Source: Phoronis australis
Taxonomy: Eukaryota > Phoronida > Phoronidae
NCBI GenBank assembly: GCA_002633005.1
Contig: NMRA01000418.1
Span: 39,896-73,518, forward strand
DNA length: 33,623 nt
Direction of reading: 5' to 3'
In this document: piece after piece, positions 22,140-33,264 of the stretch
Layout: each line of letters starts with the position of its first letter
Position numbering within the stretch: the first letter of the stretch is position 1
Notes under the pieces: generated by a model
Told to the model about the DNA's origin: nothing
The model's database searches: none
What the model saw: the letters and a program-made list of their open reading frames with translations, nothing else
Position numbers and translations under genes: made by a program

Positions 22140-22915
22140 AATCACAGATGTTTCACTTTAAGCACTTTAGAATAGAACATGAATGAATTGGTCAAACTTT
22201 CAGAAGAAAAATGCACCTAATGACCCCATGGGTGCACCAAATGACCTGATAATTTAGGATTCAAACTCAATCACATCATGTAATTTTAAAGTCTCTAGCT
22301 CAAAATTTTAGTTTGCACTCAGTGACCTTCGTCCTATTTTTCTGATTGGTTAGGCCTATTGCACAGTAAAGTAGAATGTTCGATTGGCATGGTGAATGAC
22401 ACCAGTGTCCTGAACCTGAAAAGAATTCCTTGGAAAATGTAGGGGATATAACATTTTGAACGTTAGATGACCTTTGCACTAATTGACACTATACGGTGCA
22501 TTCTAAGCGTCTAGAAGAAGCATTGCAAAGCCCGTGAAAAGCGTGTTTAATGCAGAGAATCACAGTTGTCTAACAGTTGACACATCAGAATACTTGGTGA
22601 ATGAAAAGGTCAAATTTTCAGAAGAAAAATGCACCTAATGACCCCATGTTTGCACTAAATTTCCTGAAACTTTGAATTACACTGTACCTATGCTAATCAG
22701 ACCTGTGAATTTGAAGTGTTTAGCTCAAAATCTTAGTTTGCACCTAATGACCTTTGACTTGTTTAACCTGATTGGATGACTCAATTACTTAGAAAAGTAT
22801 TTTTTTAATTTGCCTTATTGACTTATACCTGTGTACCAAATTTGAAAAGAATAGCTTTGAAAATAAAGGAGTTGCATTTTGACCTTTGCATCAAGTGACC
22901 ACTTCCGGTGCAATA
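22140..22915. repeat. ~418-bp tandem repeat, two diverged copies
   Basis: The phrase cagaagaaaaatgcaccta followed by atgaccccatg occurs at about 22201 and again at about 22619. It is flanked in both copies by an agaatcacag(a/t)tgt word before it and by 'tttaaagtctctagctcaaaat' / 'tttgaagtgtttagctcaaaat' after it. Recurring 'tgacctttg' and 'caaatttgaaaag' words show these units belong to a dispersed family. A third, partial copy starts at about 27461. Confidence 0.65.
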
Positions 22916-23026
22916 TGGAATATGATTATATAATGAATCAAAATTTATGTACTGTCAAAAATGATATGCTGAATTTAAAGAACGTAGCTGCACCCAGCTT
23001 GCAGTTATTAAGCCTCATAGTTGGTC

Positions 23027-23238
23027 GGAAGAAGAATAAGAATAAGAAGAATGAGAATAAGAAGAATAAGAATAAGAAGAATGAGAATCAGAAGAATAAG
23101 AATAAGAAGAATAAGAATAAGAAGAATAAGAATAAGAAGAATGAGAATCAGAAGAATAAGAATAAGAATAAGAATAAGAAGAATAAGAATAAGAAGAATG
23201 AGAATCAGAAGAATAAGAATAAGAAGAATAAGAATAAA
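23027..23238. repeat. polypurine microsatellite, (GAAGAATAAGAATAA)n-like
   Basis: About 210 bp of uninterrupted purine (plus T) repeat made of gaagaat, aagaat and gagaat units, with a higher-order pattern including 'gaagaatgagaatcag'. The frames through it (Lys-Asn or Arg-Ile runs) are translation artefacts. The same site in unit 2 (27809-27842) has only about 34 bp, so the array expanded in unit 1 or shrank in unit 2. Confidence 0.9.
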
Positions 23239-23263
23239 ATTGAAGAAAACCCAGTAACAACAG

Positions 23264-23289
23264 TACTCTGCACTTGCACGCGCAGAGTA
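23264..23289. repeat. inverted repeat in unit 1 (counterpart at 27874-27899)
   Basis: TACTCTGC and GCAGAGTA arms, 8 bp here and 9 bp (TACTCTGCG/CGCAGAGTA, 8-nt loop) in unit 2 at 27874-27899. It follows the polypurine array in both units and may be part of a small mobile element. Confidence 0.6.
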
Positions 23290-25439
23290 AATACACATGT
23301 ATGCAAAGGTGAACCTGCACCTGTACACTCTGAAGAACATGTACTCTGAATGCTTATCATTTCTGACTTAAGGTTTTCGATTTCCCCAAATAGTTCCATG
23401 GCATAAATGGTGGACACGAAGCCAAATGTCATTTTGAAGGAATTGACACTGCCAACTGCAACAAACAGTATAGGGAATGCGCACAACACCCAGACTGTGG
23501 CAGTACGATGCCCGTGAATGGTTGCAGCAGTGCGCTATTATTTTAATTAATATCATACATCAATGCAAATTATCTTACACAATTCATTAATGTCAACCAT
23601 ATTTTATAAATATCATATATAAACAAGAATAACCTGATCCACCACTATTCTATTGATTATTGGCATAAATCGTATTTATGTGTGGCAGCAAATGAAAATC
23701 ATTGACACATTCATTGCTTTATTTGAATAGCCCACATTATGTACGCTGTTAATGCTTTCAATGTTGACGCTCTTCTACCTTTGCCTAAATTAAATATTGT
23801 TAACGGCATAAAAGCACTATTAACAGCATAAATGAACTGTTTAATGCAATAAATTAACCTTTAATGGTGTTAATCAATTATGTACGAGTAAATAACTTTT
23901 AACTGCATCAATTAATTATTTGCAGAGCAAATCTATTGTTGGACAAACGAGTGAAAATGGTAGGCACGTAAATTAACTTCAATCTAATGTCATTAAAAAT
24001 AAATTTGTGACGCAAGTAATCAACTTATAATGCAAAGAATGACTTTCAGCTGCTAAAAGTAATAGATGCGTTAGTAATTAATTTTCGACGTTATAAGATA
24101 ATTTGTGCCGCAAATAATTGATATAGGTGTGAAAGTGCTAATAAAGAATTCATCCAATTAAAAGTTAATTTACGCTGTTTCTGAGAATTTTTGCACAATT
24201 TATGTGGCCAACGATATTCTTCAACTCTCTCACATTTGTGCAAAGCCTCATTTCTGCAACACCGAGTGCATGGCAAACTTTTATGAGTCAGTTATCATCT
24301 CCAATGGGTCACCAATAATGTCAATAATGTTTTATGGTTACAACCAAGGCTGATATGCAGATTTGTCAAGCAAAGCAGGGCTTAAGTGTGGCCACAACAT
24401 CTAAGCATTGACTCATTTTCATGACGTGCATTTTATACTGGTCAAAAGTTCAAGCCGTCAAAATTACACAATCATGGTTTGTTGCGGCATGCTGCCATGA
24501 GTGAAGCATTTTAAAAACAATATTAAACATTCATCAGATACTTTGTCATAATTCTATTTCATGTTAAGCTATATCTTCTTATTCCACAGCATACGTGAGG
24601 AGACTGACAATATAATTAAAGCTGGTAAAACAGCAAAATGATATCGAGAGATGAAGTCAATCTACTTTCAAAACGATTAGTCAACCGGACAAAATTTTAA
24701 ATCAATCTTGATGCTGAAGTCGCCTTAAAAGCTAACAACATATCATACCACGCAAAACTTTCACCAACCACTGTTTGTGGTATGGGGACCGTTGCTAAGC
24801 TCATCATTCCGAACTAAGATAATTATTAAAATCTCAAATAGCCCTGTTTCTGCGAGGCGCGATTGTACTTTGTAGGAAAAAGAAGTGAAAGCATGAAATG
24901 AAGAAGAATATATATTAAAATTTGAAAACCAAAGCCAAAACCAAAATGAAACATGTTTCTGTAACATAATTGATACAGATTGTATTGTCATCGTATCGAC
25001 AAATACAGCAGTTTAAGAGAACACGTTTTGCACTCAATTCATCAGAGTAAAAACAAATGGAAACACATCTACTTAATGTAAATAGACCTTAAGAAGAAAT
25101 GCTCTTCAGAGAATAAGTCGTTCAGGGTTAGGCCACGATACAATTCCGATTTCCCAATTCCTTATACCATTTCCGCAACATTTGGAAAAAATATATTAGA
25201 AAATGTCATCATAGTCTAAAAACTGTCCTAAAACAACGAGACACGCCTCACACGCATGTCTGTTGTTATCCATAAAAGTGACCACAGGATAGTTGATCAA
25301 GAAAACATTGAGTTCGTAAAAGATTTACAGTTTGAACAAATCAAATGCAATAATAAGAAAATGATATTAATCGTTCTTGTGAAATTGGCATATGGGTGAG
25401 CACACTTAATTTTTGAACTAGAGTAAAACATCGACGTAC

Positions 25440-25475
25440 CTCCACCTTCTCCATTTCCAGTTGGTTTAACGGTAT
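25440..25475 (-). CDS. 36-nt stalk microexon, type A, unit 1
   Basis: On the minus strand: acceptor tggtttacag, exon 36 nt, donor GGAG|GTACGT. Phase 1 at both ends. It encodes DTVKPTGNGEGG (the first Asp comes from the junction). This is the microexon nearest to the last exon. The short, Pro/Gly/Thr-rich, hydrophilic repeat is expected of an extended stalk. A near-identical copy is at 30029-30064. Confidence 0.75.
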
Positions 25476-25991
25476 CTGTAAACCATAATTTAGCTTTACA
25501 TTAAATGCTCTTGTAAAAGTGGAGTCTCCACACTAATAGAAACACAAGTGACAAAAAGTTACTGTACGCGAATGAAACACGGAATATTAATCTATTCTGC
25601 TCAGTGTTGGTAGAATGAGCATACAGGCTACAGTTGACACCTATCTTGTGTTCAGAAGGACCATGGCACAAAATTCGAGAGCTCATGCCACGGCTGAAAC
25701 TCACGCCAATCACTTCAAATCACATACCCAAAGCAAAGGGTTTTCTGGGGTAAAGGTTCTTGATCATGCCAAACTTAATCATTGAGACGATTCATTTACA
25801 GGCTCTGAATGCTGGGGTGTCATTCGATAGGAAATTTTGAACATACAGGTAGCTTCCTTTTTCCTTTCCCAGCATTTCTTACTTCTCACTTGGTCAAACA
25901 TTCTTTTAAAAGCGACATATGGTCAGCCTACATTCATGATTTTTGTTCAGTGATCAAAGTTAATTTTGAGAAAGAGAAAAAAATTTCATAC

Positions 25992-26027
25992 CTCCACCTT
26001 TTCCATTTTCTGTTGGCTTAACGGTAT
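25992..26027 (-). CDS. 36-nt stalk microexon, type B, unit 1
   Basis: Acceptor atgatttacag, donor GGAG|GTATGA, phase 1-1. It encodes DTVKPTENGKGG, differing from type A at two residues (Gly to Glu, Glu to Lys). The intron next to it resembles that of type A for about 50-100 bp, showing common origin. Confidence 0.75.
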
Positions 26028-26871
26028 CTGTAAATCATAATTTAGTTGCACCATAAATATTTTTATACAATGTACGTATCCATACTTCGAGGTTGAGGCT
26101 CAACAGAAATGAAAATGCAATTGGTGAAATTTTGTATTCTGTGTACAGGTATGTTTGCTTTTTCTAATTTATACTAAACTGAAAGAAATGATACTAAAAT
26201 TTAGTGGCAAAGGCGTTCAGCAATTTTTGTTATCTTAGTACCAAAAAAATTGTTCATCAGTAGACTGGGAATCATGACATGTCTGACATAGTCATAGCTC
26301 CACCATGTGGATTAGCTTCTAAAAGTACGCAATACAACAACTTCCGTGATGGAGCAGGAGTACTTTCAAACAAATGATGATCTAACAAAATCTGTTAACA
26401 GAGAAGTCCTACCAGCAAATGAATAAAAAAACAACAGCCAAATAGGAAAATGAATTTGCTTTCACAAGATGCATATGAAATAAAAATCCCCATCATGCTT
26501 ACGACTATTATGTAATTAAAACATCTTTGTTTTTTGGAGTACACGCACTTATAAATGTATTAGCGTAAAATCAATAAAAGACAGTTATGATACTTGGCGT
26601 TTCCCAAAGAGGACCCTTCAACGAAGTGTACAATTCTGTTTTCTCCATTCCTTGCACCATTTCTCCAACATTTGAAGACTTTATGTTTTCAGGAATGTCA
26701 TAATAGTTTGAACATACGGACCCATTAGCAGTTCGTACAAGGGGATTTACAGTTTCGAATAAAGACTCGAATTGCGTTGATAAGAAACTAATGCTGTTAA
26801 TGTTTGAAATGAAAGAGGGGTATTGTCTGTCTAATGTTAAGTTTTTAAATTTGAGAAAAATATCGACATAC

Positions 26872-26907
26872 CTCTACCTTCTTCACTTCTAGTTGGCTTA
26901 GTAGTGT
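26872..26907 (-). CDS. 36-nt stalk microexon, type C, unit 1
   Basis: Acceptor ataatttgcag, donor AGAG|GTATGT, phase 1-1. It encodes DTTKPTRSEEGR. Relative to the unit 2 copy it has two Arg residues where that copy has Gly, both from a single base change. Keeps the Lys-Pro-Thr core. Confidence 0.75.
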
Positions 26908-27071
26908 CTGCAAATTATATTATGATGTTAAGTATTCATATCTGTAAGCAGAAGTTTGTGCATGAGAAATGCGCCCATGAATGCACCGCAAACGGTCTGC
27001 TTCGAGGGATGTTTAATTATATTCCAAAATGACCACTAGATGGCGCAAAATATGCCAATCTGAAAATAGCA

Positions 27072-27460
27072 ACATGTCAGTGTTTCTTTAATGGAAAGAT
27101 ATTTACCAAATTTCATAAAAAATCACCAAAGAACGTCAGAGAAATTTAGGAAAACTTCCACAAGGGGGTACAGCTTTTGCTGGGTCTATCCTCAAGTCGT
27201 CGTCCATTGTCAACGTGATATAACTACAATTGCTAAATTAAACAAAGATTCTGCAGTGGGTTTAGGAGATGCAAAAAATGCCCCTCGATCCATGACCCAT
27301 GAGGTGCGACCCACCTACCCATGAACTGTGGCGATAGAGGTATCTGTGCCTTTTTTATCTATTACAAAATCTTATTACGTCGCTGGGAACCTTTCCTATA
27401 AGACATACCTTCACGCGAGTCTGCTCTGGCTGAAGTCTGGTGATAGGAAACAGAAAGTAC
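27072..27460. other. spacer between duplicated units
   Basis: About 390 bp not shared by the two units. A 77-codon + strand frame extends through it but shows no domain or splice support, and it overlaps the intron of the minus-strand gene. Confidence 0.5.
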
Positions 27461-30028
27461 TTTGAATTACCTGTGCCAATCAGACCTGTGAATTTGAAGT
27501 GTTTAGCTCAAAATCTTAGTTTGCACCTCATGACCTTTGACCTGTTGAATGACCCAATTGCTTAAAAAAGTAATTTTTTAAATTGCCTTAATGACTTATA
27601 CCTGTGTACCGGACATGAAAGAAAAGCTTTTAAAATAGAGTAGCATTTTGAAAATTGTATGACCTTTGCATCAAATCACCTCTTCCGGTGCAATATGGAT
27701 TATGATTATATAATGAATCAAAATTTATGTACTTTTAAAAAATGATATGCTGAATTGAAAGAACGTAGCTCTACCCAGTTTGGAATTATTAAGTCTCAAA
27801 TTTGGTCGGAAGAAGAATAATAGTAAGAAAAATAAGAATAAGTCTAAAATTGAAGAAAACCCAAGAACAACAGTACTCTGCGCTTGCACGCGCAGAGTAA
27901 ATATGCAAAGGTTAACCTGCATTTGTACACACTGAAGTGCATGTACTCTGAATGCTTATCATTTCTGACTTAAGGTTTTCTTTATAATAGTTCCATGGTA
28001 TAAACAGTGGACACGAAGCCAAATGTCATTTTAAAGGAATTGACCACTGCTAATTTAGATGTTCCATTATTGCACCAAACAGTGTAGGGAATGCGCACAA
28101 CACCCAAACTGTGGCAGTAAGATGCCCATGAATGGTTGGCACAGTGCGCTATTATTTTAATTAATGCCTTACATCAATCCGAATTATCTTACAAAATTCG
28201 TTAATGTCAACCATATTTTATTTACATCATATATAAACAAGAATAACCTGATCCACCACTAATCTATTGATAATTGACATCAATCGTATTTATGTCTCAC
28301 ATAAGTTAGCAAATGAAAATCGTTGACACATTCATTGCTTTATTTGAATAGCCCACATTATGTACACTGTTAATGCTTTCAATGTTGACGCTCTTCTACC
28401 TTCGCATAAATTAAATATTGTTAACAGCATAAAAGCACTATTAACAGCATAAATGAACTTTTTAATGCATAAATTAACCTTTTATGGTGTTAATCAATTA
28501 TTTACGAGTAAATAACTTTTAACTGCATAAATTAATTTTTTGCAGAGCAAATCTATTGTTGGACAAATGAGTGAAAATGGTAGGCACGTAAATTAACTTC
28601 AATCTAATGTCATTAAAAATAAATTGGTGACGCAAGTAATCAACTTACGATGCAAAGAATTACTTTCAGCTGCTAAAACTAATTGAGGCGTTAGTAATTA
28701 ATGTTCGACGTTATAAGTTAATTTGTGCCGCAAATAATTGATATAGGTGTGAAAGTGCAAATAAAGAATTCATCCAATTAAAAGTTAATTTACGCTGTTT
28801 CGGAGAATTTTTGCACAATTTATGTGGCCAACGACATTCTTCAACTCTCTCACATTTGTCCAAAGCCTCATTTCTGCAACATAGAGTGCATGGCAAACTT
28901 TTATGAGTCAGTTATAAACTTCACTGGGTCACCAATGATGTCAAGAATGTTTTATGGTTACAACCAAGGCTGATATGCAGATTTGTCAAGCAAAGCAGGG
29001 CTTATGTGTAGCCACAACATCTAAGCATTGACTCATTTTCATGACGTGCATTTTATACTGGTTAAAAGTTCAAACCGTCAAAATTACACAATCATGGTTT
29101 GTTGCGGCATGCTGCCATGAGTGAAGCATTTTAAAAACAATATTAAACTTTCATCAGATACTTTGTCACAATTCTATTTCATGTTAAGATATATCTTCTT
29201 ATTCCACAGCATACGTGAGGAGACTGACAATATAATTAAAGCTGGTAAAACAGCAAAATGATATCGAGAGATGAAGTCAATCTCCTTTCAAAACGATTAG
29301 TCAACAGGACAAAATTTTAAATCAATCTTGACCCTGAAGTCGCCTTAAAAGCAAACAACACATCATACCATGCAAAACTTTCACCAACCACTGTTTGGGA
29401 TGTGGGGACTGTTGCTAAGCTCATCATTCCGAACTAAGAAAATTATTAAAATCTCAAATAGCCCTGTTTCTGCGAGGCGCGAATGTACTGTGTATGAAAA
29501 AGAAGTGAAAGCATGAAATCAGGAAGAATATGTATTAAAATTTGAAAACCAAACATGTTTCTGTAACATAATTGATACAGATTGTATTGTCATCGTATCG
29601 ACAAATACACCAGTTTAAGAGAACACGTTTTGCACTCAATTCATCAGAGTAAAAACAAATGGTAACACATCTACTTAATGTAAATAGACCTTCAGAAGAA
29701 ATGCTCTTCAGAGAATAAGTCATTCAGCGTTAGGGCACGATACAATTCCGATTTCCCATTTCCTTAAACCATTTGGAAAAATATTTTAGAAAATGTCAAA
29801 ATAGTCTGAAAACTGTCCTAAAACAACGAGACACGCCTTACACGCATGTCTATTGTTATCCATAAAAGTGACCACAGGACAGTTGATCAAGAAACATCGA
29901 GTTCGTAAAAGATTTACAGTTTGAGCAAATCAAATGCATTAATAAGAAAATGATATTAATCGTTCTTGCAAAATTGGCATATCAGTGAGCACACTTGATT
30001 TATGAACTAGAGCAAAACATCAACGTAC

Positions 30029-30064
30029 CTCCACCCTCTCCATTTCCAGTTGGTTTAACGGTAT
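30029..30064 (-). CDS. 36-nt stalk microexon, type A, unit 2
   Basis: Acceptor tggtttacag, donor GGAG|GTACGT, phase 1-1. It encodes DTVKPTGNGEGG, the same peptide as the unit 1 copy; one synonymous change (GAA to GAG) separates the two. Keeping peptide and splice sites while the introns vary suggests constraint, though the sample is small. Confidence 0.72.
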
Positions 30065-30586
30065 CTGTAAACCATAATTTAGCTTTACATTAAATGTTCT
30101 TGTAAAAGTGGAGTCGCCACACAAATGGAAACACAGGTGACAAAAAGATACTGTGCGCCAATGAAACACGGAATTTTAATCTAGTCTGCTCAGTGTTGGT
30201 AGAATGAGCATACAGGCTACAGTTGACACCTATCTTGTGTTCAGAAAGACTACATGTATGGCACAAAATTCGAGTGGTCATGCCACGGTGAAACTCACGC
30301 CAATCACTATAAATCACATACCCACAGCAAATGGTTTTCTGGGGTTAAGGTTGTTGATCATGCTAAACTTAATCAGTGAGACTATTCACATACAGGCCCC
30401 TGAATGCTGGGATGTCATTCAATAGGAAAGTTTGAACATACAGGTAGCTTCCTTTTTGCTTTCCCAGCATTTCTTACTTCTCACTTGGTGAAAAATTCTT
30501 TTAAAAGTGACATATGGTCAGCCTGCATTACTGATCTGTGTTCAGTGATCAAATTTAATTTTGAGAAAGAGAAAAAAATTTCATAA

Positions 30587-30622
30587 CTCCACCTTTTCCA
30601 TTTTCTGTTGGCTTAACGGTAT
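30587..30622 (-). pseudogene. 36-nt microexon, type B, unit 2, donor lost
   Basis: The 36-nt exon is identical in sequence to the unit 1 copy (DTVKPTENGKGG) and its acceptor (tgatttacag) is intact. The donor reads GGAG|TTATGA instead of GGAG|GTATGA because of one base change at 30586 (a on the + strand instead of c). Without a GT donor this exon should be skipped. Skipping is frame-neutral because neighbours are all phase 1. It is either a recently killed exon or a sequencing/assembly error. Confidence 0.65.
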
Positions 30623-31475
30623 CTGTAAATCAGAATTGCGTTGCACCATAAATACTTTTATACAATGTACGTATCCATACTTCGAAGTTGAGGTTCAACA
30701 GAAATGAAAATGCAATTGGTGAATTTTGTAGTTTGTGTACAGGTATGTTTGCTTTTTCTAATTTATACTAAACTGAAAGAAATGATACTAAAATTTAGTG
30801 GCAAGGGCGTTAAGAACTTTTTGTTATCTTAATACCAAAAAACTTGTTCATCACTAGACTGGGAATCATGACACGTCTGACACAGTCATAGCGCCACCAT
30901 GTGGATTATCTTTTAAAAGTACGCATTGTAAAAAAATCTGTGATGGAGCAGGAGTACATTTGAACAAATGATGATCGAACAAAATCTGTTCACAGAGAAG
31001 TTCTACACCAAATGCCTCGATGAGAGAAAGTTGGATAAACTCATGAGAAAAGTGGATTGTAGCCAAGCAAGCTGCAAATGAAATAAAAATCCCCATTCAT
31101 GCATACTACTATTACGTAATTGAAATGTCTTTGTTTTTGGAGTACACGCGCTTATAAATGTATTAGCGTAAAATCAATAAAAGACAGTTATGATACTTGG
31201 CGTTTCCCAAAGAGGACCCTTCAACGAAGTGTACAATTCTGTTATCTCCATTTTTTGCACCATTTCTCCAACATTTGGAAGAAATTATGTTTTCAGCAAT
31301 GTCATAATAGTTTGAACATACGGACCCATTAGCAGTTCGTACAAGGGGATTTGCAGTTTCGAAGAAAGACTTGAACTGCGTTGATAGGAAACTGATGCTG
31401 TTAATGCTTGAAATGAAAGAGAGGTAATGTCTGTCTAATGTGAAGTTTTTAAATTTGAGAAAAATATTAACATAC

Positions 31476-31511
31476 CTCCACCTTCTTCACTTCCAGTTGG
31501 CTTAGTAGTGT
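31476..31511 (-). CDS. 36-nt stalk microexon, type C, unit 2
   Basis: Acceptor caatttgcag, donor GGAG|GTATGT, phase 1-1. It encodes DTTKPTGSEEGG. This is the most 5' microexon I can find, so any ligand-binding domains and the signal peptide of this gene should be further 5' (beyond 31511, perhaps beyond the window). Confidence 0.72.
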
Positions 31512-31683
31512 CTGCAAATTGTAATTAAGTTTTATGATGTTAAGTATTCATATCTGTAAGCAGAAGTTGGTGCATGAGAAATGCGCCCATCAATGCACCG
31601 CAAACGGTCTGCTTCGAGGGATGTTTATTTATATTCCAAAATTACCACTAGATGGCGCAAAATATGCCAATCTGAAAATAGCA

Positions 31684-31891
31684 GGGGTACTTTTGAACAA
31701 ATGACGATCTAACAAAATCTGTTCACAGAGAAGTCCTACACCAAATGCCTCGATGAGAGAAAGTTGGATAAACTCATGAGAAAAGTGGATTGTAGCCAAA
31801 CAAGCTGCAAATGAAATAAAAATCCCCATTCATGCATACTAATTTTACGTAATTGAAATGTCTTTGTTTTTGGAGTACACGCGCTTATAAA
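31684..31891. repeat. partial third copy of the duplicated intron segment
   Basis: A ~208-bp block nearly identical to 30952-31157 (offset about 730 bp), from 'gtacttttgaacaaatgac' to 'cgcgcttataaa'. It starts directly at the right end of unit 2 and is cut off before any microexon. It marks an extra, incomplete repeat unit, as left by unequal crossing over. Confidence 0.85.
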
Positions 31892-33264
31892 CATGCTATG
31901 AACATTCCCACTAAATAAAATTGGTTCTAACCCCGGTGTTTAAGGTACACGGCGGGGTATGGAAAATTGAACTAGACCGTATTTATCCACCTTGGCTGAG
32001 ACGCGCTCGGCTCATGCTCAAAGGGAAGCCGCCAAGCTGCTCTATTCATCGAGTCACGAGCGAGGATAATTGACCTAGCTCATGCGGATATGATCAGCTG
32101 ATTACAGTCTAGCCTAACAACTGTATTTTTTATGGAGAGAATTTTACGTAGTTTTTACTGTAATATTTGAAAAGAGGAGCGAAAACAAATATGAGTACAA
32201 CTTTGAATTTTTCAAATCGGCCCAGGATAAGAGATTTTGCAACACAGCAACACTCACGATTACTTTCATTCGGCGCGCACTAATACAAAAATATAGGACC
32301 CAAGTTATTTAGATTTTGGAACACATGCATTGCAATATTCAAAATACTTTTATTATGAATCTTACAAGCTGTAAAACGACGTTGTTAATTTCATTGTGTT
32401 CATTCATTGTCATCCGTCAAATCGGCAATTTCCGAGATGTGATCTGCGGCGTGCGCGTATGTGTACAAAACACGTGATTGTTATGTTCCTGAAGTACGAA
32501 AATTAAGAAGGCTTTAACATGCCGTTATTATTGACAGGGACACGATAAAACGAATTTGGATTTTGACTATAGTCTTGATACAGCGATCTGACTGACCACT
32601 GCGTCAGTGTCTCCGTTAGACCCAGAAATTTCACACAGCCCGGGTAGTTCATTTCGTCCCCAACATGTAGATCGAGCCTTGGACTATTAATACTCCACGG
32701 CAGAGCTAACGACAGTCGGCCTGTGCACACAAAATCTGTGAGTTAACCAGCACTCACCTTGCACGTTACAGCCGTTTAAGTGAAAAACAATCTAGTAAAC
32801 GCCATTTTCTTGCATAATCCTCCGCCTTTTGTAACAAAAAAGTCTATCGTCGATGACCCGCACACGCACGCTCACTCACTCTCATACACAGACGACCTTC
32901 AAAACAAACGTCACGTGACAACAACATGTGTGTTCATCCAGAGATTTTTCTCTTGTTGTGGAGTACGATGTAGCGCACATTTGGACTTAATCGCAATTAA
33001 TCTGGACTCCACATGAACTTTAAAAATTGTAAAACATCAGGAAGATTTCAGGTAATTTGTTGAGTCGAAACTATATTTTTATTCAAGAGTACAAGTTTTC
33101 CTATTGACGATGGCGATTCAGCGGCGACGCATCAGTCGGCAAGTTTTCGCCCTGTGATGAGCACAATTTTTTGAAAGATTATCGTAATTTAACAACGGAA
33201 GTTCATAGCAATGCACCACAATTTTGTAGAAAGACTGTCATAGGCTAAAATTCGTCACAAAGCG
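31892..33264. other. 5' sequence of minus-strand gene, no firm exon
   Basis: CpG words are commoner here (acgcgctcgg, cggcgtgcgcg) than in the left half. A 75-codon minus-strand frame at 32503-32730 follows acceptor-like cacag sites, but I see no good donor to continue it and no known domain. A strong donor-like CAAG|GTGAGT lies at about 32750-32757 on the minus strand, after a frame MAFTRLFFT that stops at once. It could be an untranslated first exon. Nothing here is firm. Confidence 0.3.

Larger units (their letters stand above)
20785..25439 (-). other. large intron of the minus-strand gene
   Basis: Sequence between the last microexon (25440) and the terminal exon. It holds the ~418-bp tandem repeats, a polypurine array and part of duplicated unit 1. 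I searched for further copies of the 36-nt microexon and saw none. Confidence 0.5.
22669..27071. repeat. tandem segmental duplication, unit 1
   Basis: About 4.4 kb that reappears nearly base for base at 27461-31682. The similarity begins at 'actttgaattac...atcagacctgtgaatttg' and ends at 'gccaatctgaaaatagca'. It carries three microexons of the minus-strand gene (25440-25475, 25992-26027, 26872-26907) and a long polypurine array. Confidence 0.9.
27461..31682. repeat. tandem segmental duplication, unit 2
   Basis: About 4.2 kb matching unit 1 in order and orientation at an offset of about 4.6 kb. It carries microexons at 30029-30064, 30587-30622 and 31476-31511. It differs by a contracted polypurine array, small indels and scattered substitutions. 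Confidence 0.9.

Noticed and set aside
23008-23349. Reading frames with Lys-Asn, Arg-Ile, Ile-Leu or Tyr-Ser runs
   Set aside because: They are translations of the polypurine microsatellite in different frames on both strands.
27091-27324. A 77-codon + strand frame in the spacer
   Set aside because: No domain, no splice partner, and it lies within an intron of the minus-strand gene.
24091-28896. Paired 61-codon minus-strand frames at 24091-24276 and 28711-28896
   Set aside because: They are homologous only because they lie in the duplicated units. They differ by scattered changes and have no domain or splice support.
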